NCBI GenBank assembly: GCA_904063045.1
Contig: CAJFCJ010000006.1
Coordinates: forward strand, 1,713,601-1,777,600
Length of the DNA stretch: 64,000 nt
Direction: 5' to 3'
Source: Dimorphilus gyrociliatus
Taxonomy: Eukaryota; Annelida; Polychaeta; Dinophilidae
Shown piece after piece: positions 12,203 through 23,836 of this stretch. The translations under genes were made by a program, and so were the position numbers. Numbering within the stretch: position 1 is the stretch's first letter; every line of letters starts with the position of its first letter. The notes beneath the pieces are model-generated. The model was not told the DNA's origin, did not search any database, and was given only the letters and a program-made list of their open reading frames with translations.

Positions 12203-12864
12203 ATGCTGAAGAGAAATATTTTTTTCATCATTGCTTTTATATATAACCCATGTTTGGCAAATTCAGGTAAGAGATAATAAATAATGTAAATAAATGAAAT
12301 GTTTATTTCTTTTTGTCAAAAAGAAGATATTTATTTATATTTCAAGTTAAAAATAGTATATAAGGATGAAAGAATGCAAATATTATTTGAAAAGTCATTT
12401 TCAAGAAGTAGACAAAGTACTTTTTTTTCTCTTTTATATTTACTTTAAAGAAATTGTTAACAAACATTTTCTTTTTGGCAAAATGTAGTAAATATGTAAT
12501 ATAATATATAAATTTGCAAAAGAAAAACTCCTGGAAAGGAGCCTATCTAACTGCAAAATGGTTAAAGTCAATTGTAAAGTTCTTTCAATTTAACTTGTAT
12601 GAATGTAAAATTAGTTTTTAGCTACAATTGTCCGCAGAGATTGACCAGTTTTTAGCAATAAAGATCTTCTATGGCCAGCACGTCTGTTCTTTATATGCGG
12701 AGGGTGTAATTACTGACTTATCCGATCCTAATGAGCTGATTCAAATTACCTCAATTAAATCGAATGTGATATACTCGTCTCTGCCTTTTTTTTAAATCGA
12801 ACATTTAAAATTTTTTTATCCTAATCTAGCTAATTTAGCATTCTTTCTGTCTTTTATATATACA

Positions 12865-12900
<36 letters not shown>

Positions 12901-15900
12901 TTAATCATACTACTTTAATTATATTTCAAAACTTGAAGAGTTTTATCAGAACTAATTTTTAAACATATGAGTAAATGAGTAAATCAGTCTGGCTTTTATG
13001 CCAAAAATAGAGAAATGACTATGGAAAATTATTGGGAATAAAAATAAAATGAAAAGAATTAAAATGCACAAATAAATTCAGATCTGCTTGCGTACAAAAA
13101 TTCCAATTACAAGACCTCCTTTTCCCAATAATTGACAGACAAGAGATGCTTGAGAAATGAGCAGCAAAAAATTGGGAAAAAGAGAGGCGGCAGCTATAGC
13201 GTAATGACGATCGAATTACTACTTGTCAGCTCAATATGTGCGAATAGTGAGCAGTTCGGTAATGACCCTAAACTTTGTTTGTCGACTTGATTGGTCGAGG
13301 GCCTTGGAAATCGACCTGACGTATTGGCGTCTATTTATTTCATTTTTTTTTCTCTTTGCAATATTGTCACCAACCACAGCCAAGTTTTATGTCATTCACT
13401 ATTAATTTAGCCCTATGGTCGACTTAATTTCTATATACTTTAAAGTATTTATTCAAATTTCTTACGCTTTAATAGTTTTTCTTATTTAAGGCAAAGAGGG
13501 AAAAGCGAAAAATATCATTGTCTTCCTTCTCGATGGACTTTCAACTCTGACTCTAGCAGAGGCTAGACTCTTTAGGAGGCAAGTGAATAATAGAGATTTT
13601 CTCCATTTAGATAAAATGGCCCATTTTGGATTACTAAAGGTACGTTTGGGATTATTTTCATTGTCAATTACTTTGTCCTAAAAGGGATACCATAATCTTC
13701 GCTTATTTAGTTTATATAAGCTAACACTTTGTATCAAAGAAATATGACTTGGAAAATCATAGTCGATAAAAAGATCACGTATAATCAATTTCGCATTGGA
13801 GAAATATCTACAATGAATCTTTAATTATACAAAAGAATAAGGAACTTGATTAATTCCACTTACAAAAGTGGAAAGTTACATATAATAGTATTGATATAAT
13901 ATACATTCCATAATATGTATACAGTATAAGTACTATATATACTATAAAGTATATACTGCATATTAGTAAACTGTCCTTAATAAAAACAAGCGCGCGACAA
14001 TTAAATAAAGTTTCCTAGTCGTCAATTATCATTTTGTCATTTAACTATAAAAGATGTAAAGTTCCCACTTTATAGGATACAGGATATAAAACATTACTAC
14101 AAATGTTACTGTGTCGATTCAAAGAAAAATCTCTTTAAGTGACTCATATAAAACACTCGCTCCATTCCCCAAGGAGATATTCTTCTATAGAGAAACTCAA
14201 TTCCTAACTAGCGTTAGATTACTAATTGCTAAAGGTCTTTAATAACATGACGAAACATTACAAATTTAATCTATTGCTTAACTTCTACTTAAGTCGTAAT
14301 ATCTTATGATATAACAGATATAAGTATATAGGCCTACAAAATTACAATTCTTGTAAATCATTATAATAATTGATTTTCTTGTATTTTTTTTATTTAAAAA
14401 AAAAGTAAAATAGAAACATTTTTCAAAAAGAAAAAATACGATTATCTTTTTTTTTGCACGAAAAGAGAAAAAGTCCGAAAAAAAGGTCGATTTCATAATC
14501 CTCAATTGAGCTCTTCACAGTGACTAGTTGCTCAATCTCCCTCCCACAACCCAACCCCTTTGTCTCCTCCCATTTCTATTCTATTTTTATTACTTTTCTT
14601 TCTTCTTTTTTTTAAATGTTATCTCTTATTATTATAATGAGTTAATGAGTGATGAAAACTATGAATATGATCAAATAGAGATTAATAAGGTTTCCGAATG
14701 AAAAGAGAAATGTTAGTATATATCTATATATATAATATTTATTGTATAAAATAATCTTAATTTTAAATAACAGGAAACAATGTCAGACAATGTCAAAATG
14801 TAGACAATCATTCCGTTATTTTTATTTAAATAGAAAAAGAAAAACAGGATAATAAGACAATAAATTAACTTTTGCTATCGTCAATTAATACAGTAATATA
14901 TATTATATAGAGTATAGAATATTCTCTCTCTTTCTCTCTCTTCGATAAAGTAGTATTTAAAATATGAAAAATAAATGAATAAAGGAAGAGTAAAGGTTAA
15001 AAGAGTCTTGTGAAACTGTATACTTTCGTAGTAGGGGTCTTTCTTTGATGACAGGAGATGGAAGAAAATAAGGCAAAAAAAATCAAATCAAATCTTTAAA
15101 AATAGCTGTTTTGTCTGAAAAAATTATTAAATAAGCCTATATGAAAATACTAAGATTCTCCGGAGTATTGAAAATTTATAAGTCCATTGTCACGTTAACA
15201 TAGTGATCCTTTAGATGAAAGAAGGAGAATATAGGAACTAATACTATGTGCACTTGTTTGTCTAATCAAGTGAAAAGAGATTCCTATATACTGTATTATT
15301 AATTCCAATCTATATAGATTTTATTCTGAAAGAATAGGTTATCTTTATGGTGTTAAATGTGTTAGAAAAAAGCACATAGATATCCTTATAACGATAAGTT
15401 TAGACAGGATTTATTAACATACTTATCTTATTTTTTTTGCCCAAACAAGGATGTTCCTAAAAGACCGTACGAGAACAAGGACTACACTATTTTACAGACT
15501 TTATGTGGTAGAATACGTAAATACAAGTTTTACAAATGTGGTCAATTTAAGAAATGCTTAGTCCATAAAATGCAAGTAGCTTGTAAGTGGTCCTAATCTT
15601 GACGTTTGATGAAATGAATTAATCTAACAAAATTCGTTCGTTACATAGCTAAATCAACGGGTGTTGTTACAACTGGTAATGTTTTCGCTCCACCTGCAAA
15701 CTATGCTACACAAGAGCTAGCTCATTGTAAGGACGCTCCCGCCCAAATATTAAACAAGATTGGGTTTAAACTCAATATTATCATGGGTGGCGGAAGATCA
15801 AATATGATACCATATGGTAAAAGTGATCCTGAATATGGTATGGCTCAACCTGGAATGAGGAAAGACGGAAGAAATTTAATAAACGAATGGTGGAGGGGGA

Positions 15901-17704
15901 AAACTTATGAGGGCCGAGCAGTGCACTCAGTATGGGAGAAAGTCGGTTTAGATTACGTGCATTCCAGCAAAACGGATGACTTGATTGGTTTGTTTTTAGA
16001 ATAACAGATTTTATACTTCATTTACACTATTTATATGAATACGAGCGAGAAATCTCTTTTTCTCATTAGTCTAAATCTTTTCATTTTCATTAATTAGCTT
16101 TAAAGAACAAGATTTATAAATCTTTCAATAAGATCGACACAAGCCTTAAATCTATTTTATTAATTCAATTTTTCATTATACACCCAGAGTAATTAATTAA
16201 TACTATCACCTTCCAATCATGAATATTCAAATGACATTGAATATGCTTTTATTCGTATGATAATTTTAATTAATTTCCAGGGATTTTTCAACCAAACACT
16301 ATGGCGACCGAGGAACGAAGGAATCGAACGACAGATCCGTCTCTTGACGTAATGGTGCGAAAAGCCATAGAAATACTAAGAAGGAATCAAAACGGATATT
16401 TTCTCCTTGTATCCAGTCAGTATGCATATAGCATTTCCGATTAAGAAATTAGCTTTCTGTATACTTTAAACTTAAGTATAATACTTACGATAGCGTTTCT
16501 TACCGTAAGACATTGATAGGAGTATAAAGAATAATAATTTTTCATCCTCCCCGTCGCTATCTCTCTTCTTTTCGAAGTTTTCGTATGACATTTAATATTG
16601 ATACAGATCATAATGCAAGAAAATCACCTACGGAAACAATTGCTGCCGATGATGCTATTTCAACAGTTTTAAAAATGACATACCCAAATGAAACATTAAT
16701 CATAATTATTGGTTCAAAGTCATCTGATGGTACAGATAGCTCTGTGGGTAAGTTGTTGTTATTAAAATAATAAATTCAATATACTGCAGATATACAAGTA
16801 TAAAAGTTAATACTATATACAGTATATATATATACAGTATATATATATTTTTATTGTGTAGATAGCTGTCTTATAGGAATATAGATGATAAGCATTTAAC
16901 TTTTTTCGTTTGATCTTAACCGATACTTCTATAAAAATTCATGAATATATATATATATATACAAATTATTTCCTATATTAGATATTCCATCTTATTTTCA
17001 TTATATAAGCCACTTTTTCTGCTTATTCCATTAGTTTTTTTAGCTTATTTGTATACTTTTATATAATCTATTACGAAGATATATTATTTCAGTATAAAAG
17101 ATACTTGGTGAACTTTTATTTGAATAAATTCTATGGATAAAGATTTAGTAAATTCTAGATATCTCAAACTAACTCAGTTAACCTTTCTTATACGATTAGT
17201 GATTGGATTAGGAAGTGCTCTCTGTAACGGAATATGTAGATGCTCTTCACGTCTTAGTACCTTTGTGCAAATTAAGACTCAACAAAAATTTCTATCTACT
17301 CTTTATCTTTATCTTTATCTCTTTATTCAACCGTTTTTTTTTTGCGGTATATACTGCATTTTTTTTCACTTAATAAGTAAATAAATAGTCTTATTTCATC
17401 AAACTGTTTTAAATATTTATTTAACAGTCTTCTTTCCGATATAGACGATCGTCTTCTGTTTGCCTCCGGTCCGAATTTGAATCAAATAAAGGGAATTATC
17501 TCTACTGAAAGTTTGCATAAATTTTTAATCTCAACATCTTGCATTACACACTACAAGATGGCACCACATTGTAGAAGTCAAGATACTCCTATGCCAGTTA
17601 GACCTCAATATAGAACCCATTCTTTAGCTTCCGCTGTTACTAGAAAATTTTCGTTAACTAAAGGGATTCTGTCGTTTTGTATAATCTCATTCATACTGCA
17701 GTAA
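12203..17704 (+). CDS. Divergent alkaline phosphatase homologue, probable pseudoenzyme
   Basis: Secreted, probably GPI-anchored member of the alkaline phosphatase family. Exons: 12203-12266, 13491-13639, 15450-15582, 15649-15987, 16281-16415, 16607-16747 and 17445-17704, giving about 406 residues against the usual 500 or more. Family landmarks: signal peptide (MLKRNIFFIIAFIYNPCLA); KNIIVFLLDG at the first metal Asp; LCG plus KSTGVVTTGNVF; IMGGGRSNMIP; DPEYGMAQPGMRKDGRNLI; and a hydrophobic C-terminal tail (GILSFCIISFILQ) typical of a GPI signal. Active-site elements appear lost. The catalytic Ser motif DSA is replaced in a segment reading DVPKRPYENKDY before LCG. The Mg-site HASP is replaced by VFAPP. 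The Zn-site GRIDHGHH is collapsed to SNHNARK. The TADHSH motif is replaced by IIIIGSKSS. Introns 1 and 2 (1.2 and 1.8 kb) are unusually long here; a missed exon in the second could change the verdict on the Ser. Confidence 0.8.
12866..12896. repeat. (TA)n microsatellite
   Basis: An uninterrupted TA dinucleotide run inside the first intron of the phosphatase homologue. Similar shorter runs occur at about 16822-16850, 51830-51895 and 54010-54045. Confidence 0.9.
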
Positions 17705-18281
17705 TTATCGTTTTACTTTACTGATTCACAATGTTTGCTTTTTCTTTTTTTTCAATTGTATTCAGTTTAGAATTTCATCTTCAACAATTTTTTTGATTAT
17801 TCAATATTTCCTCTAAAAATAGTATATACAGATAAAATTCGCAATCAATGGATTTCTATTTTTTATTCTTCTTTTTGCAGCCATTTTTGACAAAATTTTA
17901 TAAATTTGGCATATTTTTTCCCTTTTGTTGTTGTCATAAAATTGCAAATGATATAAAAAGAATGAATGAATATTGCGTAATCAATTGGAAATAGTCAGCT
18001 TTTTATTGTTCTCTTTGTTCGTTTCTAGTTTAAAATAACGAAAACTTTGAAAGTGTACAAATAGTTTTGGTGGAAGTTTGTCATGAGTTTCGTAAAGGCT
18101 TTTCTTTTTGTTATGATTTCTATCTTTTGTATGTTTTTGATTATTTATTAATTTTTTAACTGTATGTTATTTCGTGACTTGAGATAATAAATTTAGTAAA
18201 AATTTCAAACTACAAAAAACTCGTTTTTCTAACATTTTTATATAAAAGTTTGTTTGTAACGTTATTCTTTCGAGATTGAAT
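17705..18281. other. Intergenic spacer
   Basis: AT-rich spacer between two plus-strand genes. No coding exon was seen. It presumably holds the 3' UTR of the phosphatase homologue and the promoter of the next secreted-protein gene. Confidence 0.55.
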
Positions 18282-19580
18282 ATGATGGAAAGAAGCGCTA
18301 CTCTATTAATTATCCTATATAGTCTATATTTAAATGGATACGATAGTATAAAGATTAATTTCGACGGTATTAGTTGTAAAGATAAATGTTTTGAATGGAA
18401 ATTATTGAAAAATGGTAGAATTGATGGAAATATGAATAAAATTGTTAAAACTAACGAAATGGTATCGAATTCAAAATGGCCAGCTTTATTTAGAAAACGA
18501 ATTAGACTTAGATATTTTCTAGGTTGGGCTATAAAGTATAATTAAATAGTTGACGTTATAATAATATATAGAATAATTTAGGTAGATATTCAAATAAGTT
18601 TAGGAGATGTTATGGAACATGGGGCCCGTTACCTTATGTATATTCTTCTCGAAAATGCTATGTTCTTACTACGAAAAATGAATGTAGTTACGATTGGATA
18701 GACGCTGATAAAAACTATAAAAAATATGGAAATTGTATAGCCGAATATCATGGGGGTATAATAGCGAAACCGTCGTCTAAATTCAATCAATACATACTAC
18801 CAGGCTATTATAATATTTACTCGAAAAAGTTTGTTTTTATTCCGAAAAATCGCCGAAATCCATCTAGAAGTGAAGAGGAAAATAATTGGAAATTCTTAAT
18901 AGCCAGAGATTCTTCATGCTCAGGTATAAAATGATAAAATTAGTGAAATTCAATCTAATAGGCTAATATTAATTTTAAACCAAGTTGATAAGAACTGCAC
19001 TATTTGCGGTTGTTTTACTCTCGTGGGAATAAATTCATTAAAGAGAATAGAGAGTGAGAACTTGGTAAAGTCGGATGATAATTCATCAATTATTGTTGTT
19101 ATTCAATCAAATAAAAGACCTGAAAATGAACAATACATTGGTTAGTGATGGGAGAAAATATTTTATTAATATTTCACTTTAATTAATTAATTAACCGCCT
19201 TTACAGGCGAATATGATAAAGATAGAAAAGAATGCGTGTATTGGTATACGAATAATTCATCTATAAACTTTAATAATTCACAGGCGTCATTAAGTTGAGT
19301 ATTAATTTATTTATTGATATGGAATTAACCTTAAATGTCATTTAAAGATTCCTTTTCGGTTGAAATACGAAGAACAAAAAGAAATTGTAAATTTCTAAAA
19401 ATTAATCAGGAATGCAGTTATCAATGGCAACAGGATGTTACAGGAGTTGCAGTTAATTGTCTACTGCAATACGACAATAATCAAATTATCAATTATAGAT
19501 CCACGATATGCAATAAATGCAATTGGCGTGAATATTCGTCTAAAATATCAAAGTACATTACCATAACAAAAAATCCTTAG
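18282..19580 (+). CDS. Secreted orphan protein with repeated Cys-x-Tyr/Glu-Trp segments
   Basis: Function unknown. Five exons join in frame: 18282-18522, 18582-18923, 18985-19140, 19207-19293 and 19348-19580. The start ATG at 18282 opens a signal peptide (MMERSATLLIILYSLYLNGY). The mature protein repeats a short pattern: CKDKCFEWKLLKNG, ECSYDWIDADKNYKKYGNC, ECVYWYTNNSS and ECSYQWQQDVTGVAVNC. Two CxxC-like elements, CTICGCFTLVG and CNKCNWREY, also recur, suggesting two or more copies of one disulphide-bonded domain. It is rich in Asn, Lys, Tyr and Ile. No membrane segment follows the signal peptide. A polyadenylation signal lies at 19647. I recognise no family; a small extracellular beta-rich domain is the simplest guess. 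Confidence 0.75.
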
Positions 19581-19646
19581 CATCCTTAATACAGTAAAAC
19601 TATATTGCACGATATTTATTTATTTATTCTGTTTATATATTAAAGT

Positions 19647-19652
19647 AATAAA
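19647..19652 (+). terminator. Polyadenylation signal AATAAA
   Basis: Canonical signal 67 bases after the stop codon of the Cys/Trp-repeat secreted protein. Confidence 0.55.
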
Positions 19653-20179
19653 TACAACAAACAAGATATGCTAGTTTGTAAAAAAGACAAAGAAAGTAAA
19701 TATAAACATGATTTTTTAGATTTTACATTGATTACATTGAGAATTATTTCCAATATTTTGTCATTATTCGTCGAATAAACAAAAATGGGTTTACAGTCTC
19801 TTTCGTTTAATATTTTTCGATATAAATATACTTCACAAAAATAATTGATATATTATTTCGAATTGTGGAGATACCAGTTGAGCGTTTTGTGTAATTAATT
19901 GTAAAGTTGTTTATAAAAAAACAAACAAACAGGAAAGTTTGGATATTTCGTCCACTGTCGACTTTTGAATAGATTTTTTGGGAAGAGATGATTTGTTTTC
20001 TTTTTTTTGTTCTTTAAACTATACATTCAGGTATAAACATTAGCACTTGAAAAAAGAAAAGATCGGGACTATCATAATTTGTTCTTTTTGGGAATGAGAA
20101 AGTATTCAGAGGAATGTTGTAGTTTTTAAACGAATAATGAAAAAGAGAGTATTTGGGCTCTTTTCATTCTTTCCTTCGA
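19653..20179. other. Convergent 3' intergenic region
   Basis: Between the 3' end of the plus-strand secreted-protein gene and the 3' end of the minus-strand SYK gene. AT-rich, with no coding signal seen; it probably contains the SYK 3' UTR. Confidence 0.55.
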
Positions 20180-22227
20180 TTATGGATTTGAATTCCTTTG
20201 ATAGTCTTTGTAAAAGCGAACTATTTCTTGGAAACTAGGCCGATCCTCGGCTCTGTCAGGAAAGTAAATAATATATCAATTAAATACATACAAGAAGTAA
20301 CTCTATAAAGTCTTACTCATGTGACCAACATCGTAGCATAAGTTCGTATAACTTTTCTGGGCATCTGTTCGGCTGTTTCAAACGATGACCAGCATCAATA
20401 AACTCTAAAATTTCTTGACCTCTCATTCCTTTGTAAGGCTTATCACCGTTCTCGAACGTCTCCCACATGGTAACACCATAACTCCAAACATCTGATTTAG
20501 TATCAAACTTAAAATACCAAATGCATTCTGGTGCATACCACTTTAATGGCCATTTCCCAGCTCTCTCCGTCTTGTAATAATTCTCTCCGATACCTAATGC
20601 TTTAGACATTCCAAAATCGCTTATCTTCGCAAAGGTTTCCGTTACTAGTAGGACGTTTCTGGCAGCTAATTTAATAAATAAAATAACACAACTTTCACAT
20701 AATTGTACTTTAAAAGTGTATTTACTGACCTAGATCCCTATGAACAAAATTCTGCTGTCCTAGATACGCCATACCGACTGCTACTTGACGGAGAATCTCA
20801 ACCAAATTTTGTTGGGGCATCCTCTGTTGTCGCCTTCTGACGTATTTGTTCAATTGTCCTAAAGGAGCTAACTCAAGCACCAACATAAAGGTATCCGTAC
20901 GGCATATCCCAATCATTCTAATAACATTTTTATGTTTAAGCCTTGCCATTAAGATAGCTTCGTTCATAATCTCTGATTGGCTATTAGGGACATCGTTCTG
21001 TATCAATGTTTTCACGGCAACCGGTATCAAACTATTGTTAAAACTAAGGCGTCCTCTCATAACAGATCCGAAATAACCTTTACCCAATTCTTCTGTTAGT
21101 TCCAAGTCATTTCTTGATATTCTGAGCAAGTTTTCAGTAAAGCCGAAATCATAAATTTTCTGGTGATCCTCAGCCGGTAAATTACTTTGACCTTGAACTG
21201 GAAAATCAGGACTTTCCGGTTCGTCCCAAGGAGAGCTCACAGATCGTTGTGCATAGGGATTATAAAGTGGATTAGCACTTGTGCCATTATTGTACGACGG
21301 TGCCCGAAAATCAGGTGGAACACACGGTACAGTGAGTTTACATAAAAGGCCATCCATCCTATTAAAATAATGTCCAATCTGAAAAATTATCAAAAATTAA
21401 GCATGATATTTATTTATAAAACGATAACAAATTGTTCATACCAAATCCATTAAAAAAGAAAATCCAGGACCTTCTTCTATACCATAATTTCCGTCTTCCC
21501 TTTCGTCAATGCGATAATGTTTTGTGTGACCAGAACATGATAAACTCAGAGCGAAACCGCCGCCATTATGGGTTTTACTTCTTACCAAAAATTTTCCATT
21601 TTTATGCCCATTTTTTTTCATTCTTAATTCCGCTTCTTCCCTATCGATATTTTTATGAAACCACCTTTGATGTTCATGTAATTTCTTTGAAACTGAATAA
21701 ACCAGATCATCCCTTTGCTTGCCCCACAATTTGTCCAACGATTTTCTGTAGGTACGATTTGCTTCGTAGTTTAGCGCCACCTCGAAATCCCTCATCGTCA
21801 CGTAAGGCCAAGCCATAGGACTAGTCCCAGGATCCCTATTGCACGGTTCACGTGGATGAGTCAGAAGGCCATCTAAGGCATGTTTATGATGTTCAATTAG
21901 TTCGTATGGTCCTGGGAAAGGCCTTCCATCTTGAATCATTATAGAGCCATTTGCCTGGCACTCAAGAGAATAATGATGTATTCTGGAGGAACAAAATAAT
22001 GAAAGGTTAAGTACAACGTCAAAAGGCATGGTTGCTTTTTTTTAAATTGTTTACCTGCCACTATGAACAATAGATAGGACATAATTTCCGTTAACAGTCA
22101 TGTTGGCACGTAGTAGGTACATCCCTTCAACTAAATTTTTATTTCTTAACCTTCTTTCAGCCTCCTCACGGGGAATTCTCCCATGATAGTACTGCAGGTT
22201 TGCAGGATTCTTACCGCTTTGTTGCAT
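20180..22227 (-). CDS. SYK: SYK/ZAP-70-type non-receptor tyrosine kinase
   Basis: Cytosolic tyrosine kinase that binds doubly phosphorylated ITAM motifs through tandem SH2 domains. Exons: 22227-22055, 21982-21442, 21378-20730, 20665-20317 and 20252-20180. SH2-1 begins [18 protein letters not shown] with the phosphate-binding Arg in GMYLLRA. An inter-SH2 linker follows, then SH2-2 ([21 protein letters not shown]) ending in [11 protein letters not shown], a SYK hallmark. A Tyr-containing linker ([12 protein letters not shown]) precedes the kinase: Gly loop [15 protein letters not shown] Lys, [17 protein letters not shown], activation-loop double Tyr [20 protein letters not shown], and [12 protein letters not shown]. 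All catalytic residues are present and the protein ends [11 protein letters not shown]. No ankyrin repeats lie between the SH2 domains, so this is the SYK rather than the Shark/HTK16 type. The start at 22227 ([16 protein letters not shown]) assumes a 5' UTR acceptor near 22250; the upstream ATG at 22260 is the alternative. Confidence 0.95.
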
Positions 22228-22583
22228 TGTAAACTTCGGAACTGTATATTTTCTAACCAAAATTTAATAAGCGGCCAAAAGATTTTTTTGTTTCATATTG
22301 TAAGTCGACATAAGCTGATTACTACTTCCGTGATTAATCCACTCTGAAGAGAAAATCTCGATTTCCTGTAAAACTCCCCCTACATAAAGATACTGTATAA
22401 GAGAAGTTTTACTCGTTCCGAATGCTTTTTATTACTTCCTGCGATAAACTACCTCCCTCTATCGACAATCTTGATTTGGCGCACGCGCACTGCGAAAAAA
22501 GGCAACATTAGCTAGTCGCCGGTGTCGTTATAGTTAAAGGAGAACTTGTGTGTTTTTTTAACGTTTTTCTCACTATATCAAAT
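22228..22583. promoter_or_regulatory. Shared upstream region of SYK (-) and the RRM gene (+)
   Basis: About 360 bases separate two divergently transcribed starts. The interval contains a GC-richer patch (ggcgcacgcgcactgcg near 22476-22493) that may be a bidirectional core promoter. No coding sequence was seen. Confidence 0.45.
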
Positions 22584-23709
22584 ATGTGTACGTATTTTAA
22601 ATAACGTATATTAATTAAGCGAGCCATTGTCTCCATAAACGGTCTATTTTTTGACCCTGATAACTCAGAAAAGTATATCAATTACAGCGGACGAAGACCT
22701 ATTAAAGATTTGGGTTGGAAACTTCCCTTACGGAACGACAGAGGTTATTTAATTAGATTCTTTTGTCTAGAGAAATAATAAATCAATTGTTTAACAGGAA
22801 GAATTACGAAATATATTCGAAAGCTATAAAATACGTAGTGTCGACCTGGTGAATACCACGGAGGCTGGCAAAACGTAAGTTGTTGTTGGGTAACACTAGA
22901 AATTCAAATCTTATAATTTTTTTGTCAATTCGAAACTAGGGCAAGTGCAATATTGATCGTTGAGGATCCTGAACTAGCTGTAAGACAAATGGATGGATAT
23001 ACATTTAAGGGTCGTCCGATTGGTGTAAGAATAGCTAACAAGATTTCCCGTGAGTATTTTAAATAAAAGGCCTTATCGAACTCTCCATACTAAACTAGTA
23101 ATTAGAAGAATATGGCAGGAGGGTTGGATCATGTTTTATATAACGAAAAAAGAAGAGAAAAACACTATAACTCTCATAAAATTTTCGTTTCTTTTTTGTA
23201 ATATGGATAGCCGATAGAAGAAATAATACGCACCAATTGGATAGATGCAAAATACTAATTCAGCAAGTACAACCGATGCTATACAATATTTTGGACAAGT
23301 GCTCGTACTGCACTGCCATTAAGTCTCTTGTAACTATTATGCAGCATATTTGCTCATCAAATAAATTTTTAATTAAATAATGCAGATAACGGAACTCTCT
23401 TGGACACTTCAGGAGGATCATCATACGAATGGATTATCGCATAATGCAACAGCAAGCCAGCATCACGCCCATGGAGCGATTAGAGATCATATGCTGACAG
23501 TACCGTCTCAGTACGTTGCAGCGGCTGAGAACTATCCTTACTCTAAACCTGAAGCCTACATGACACAACCCTTTCAATACCGGCCGTATTCTAATAGCGC
23601 TAGTCCAGTGCCACCTGGCGTAGCGATATCGAGCAGGCCACCTAGGAATTTTGTTCAATCGCCTCCAAATCATATTCGAAGTGCGCCACAGCCTAATCTT
23701 CCCTGGTGA
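22584..23709 (+). CDS. Single-RRM RNA-binding protein
   Basis: Likely RNA-binding protein of about 230 residues. Exons: 22584-22587 (tentative four-base first coding exon ATG T), 22688-22743, 22798-22874, 22940-23049, 23211-23329 and 23386-23709. The RRM is at the N-terminus: RNP2-like KIWVGNFP, EELRNIFESYKIRSVDLV, a degenerate RNP1 (ASAILIVED), and MDGYTFKGRPIGVRIANK. A middle segment with Cys (ILDKCSYCTAIKSL) leads to a His/Gln then Tyr/Pro/Ser-rich disordered tail (YSKPEAYMTQPFQYRPY, ending APQPNLPW). The phases of all listed joins agree. It is divergent from SYK and convergent with LAS1, whose stop lies 127 bases away. Which RRM subfamily it belongs to cannot be told by eye. Confidence 0.75.
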
Positions 23710-23836
23710 ACTGTCGAGAAAAGGTGCTTTTAAGAGACTTTTTCGTTCTATTCTCTAAGAATAGTTTATTAAAAGACGCCGTGAATACGTCTAAAATAAG
23801 AAAAGACAAATTTCATCCTATTACTAAATATGTTAT

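Noticed and set aside
13223-13405. Plus-strand frame in the first intron of the phosphatase homologue
   Set aside because: No similarity, no phase-compatible splice connection, and no signal beyond the composition shift noted in the findings.
20180-22227. Shark/HTK16-type kinase
   Set aside because: No ankyrin repeats lie between the SH2 domains. The [11 protein letters not shown] and activation-loop sequences match SYK.
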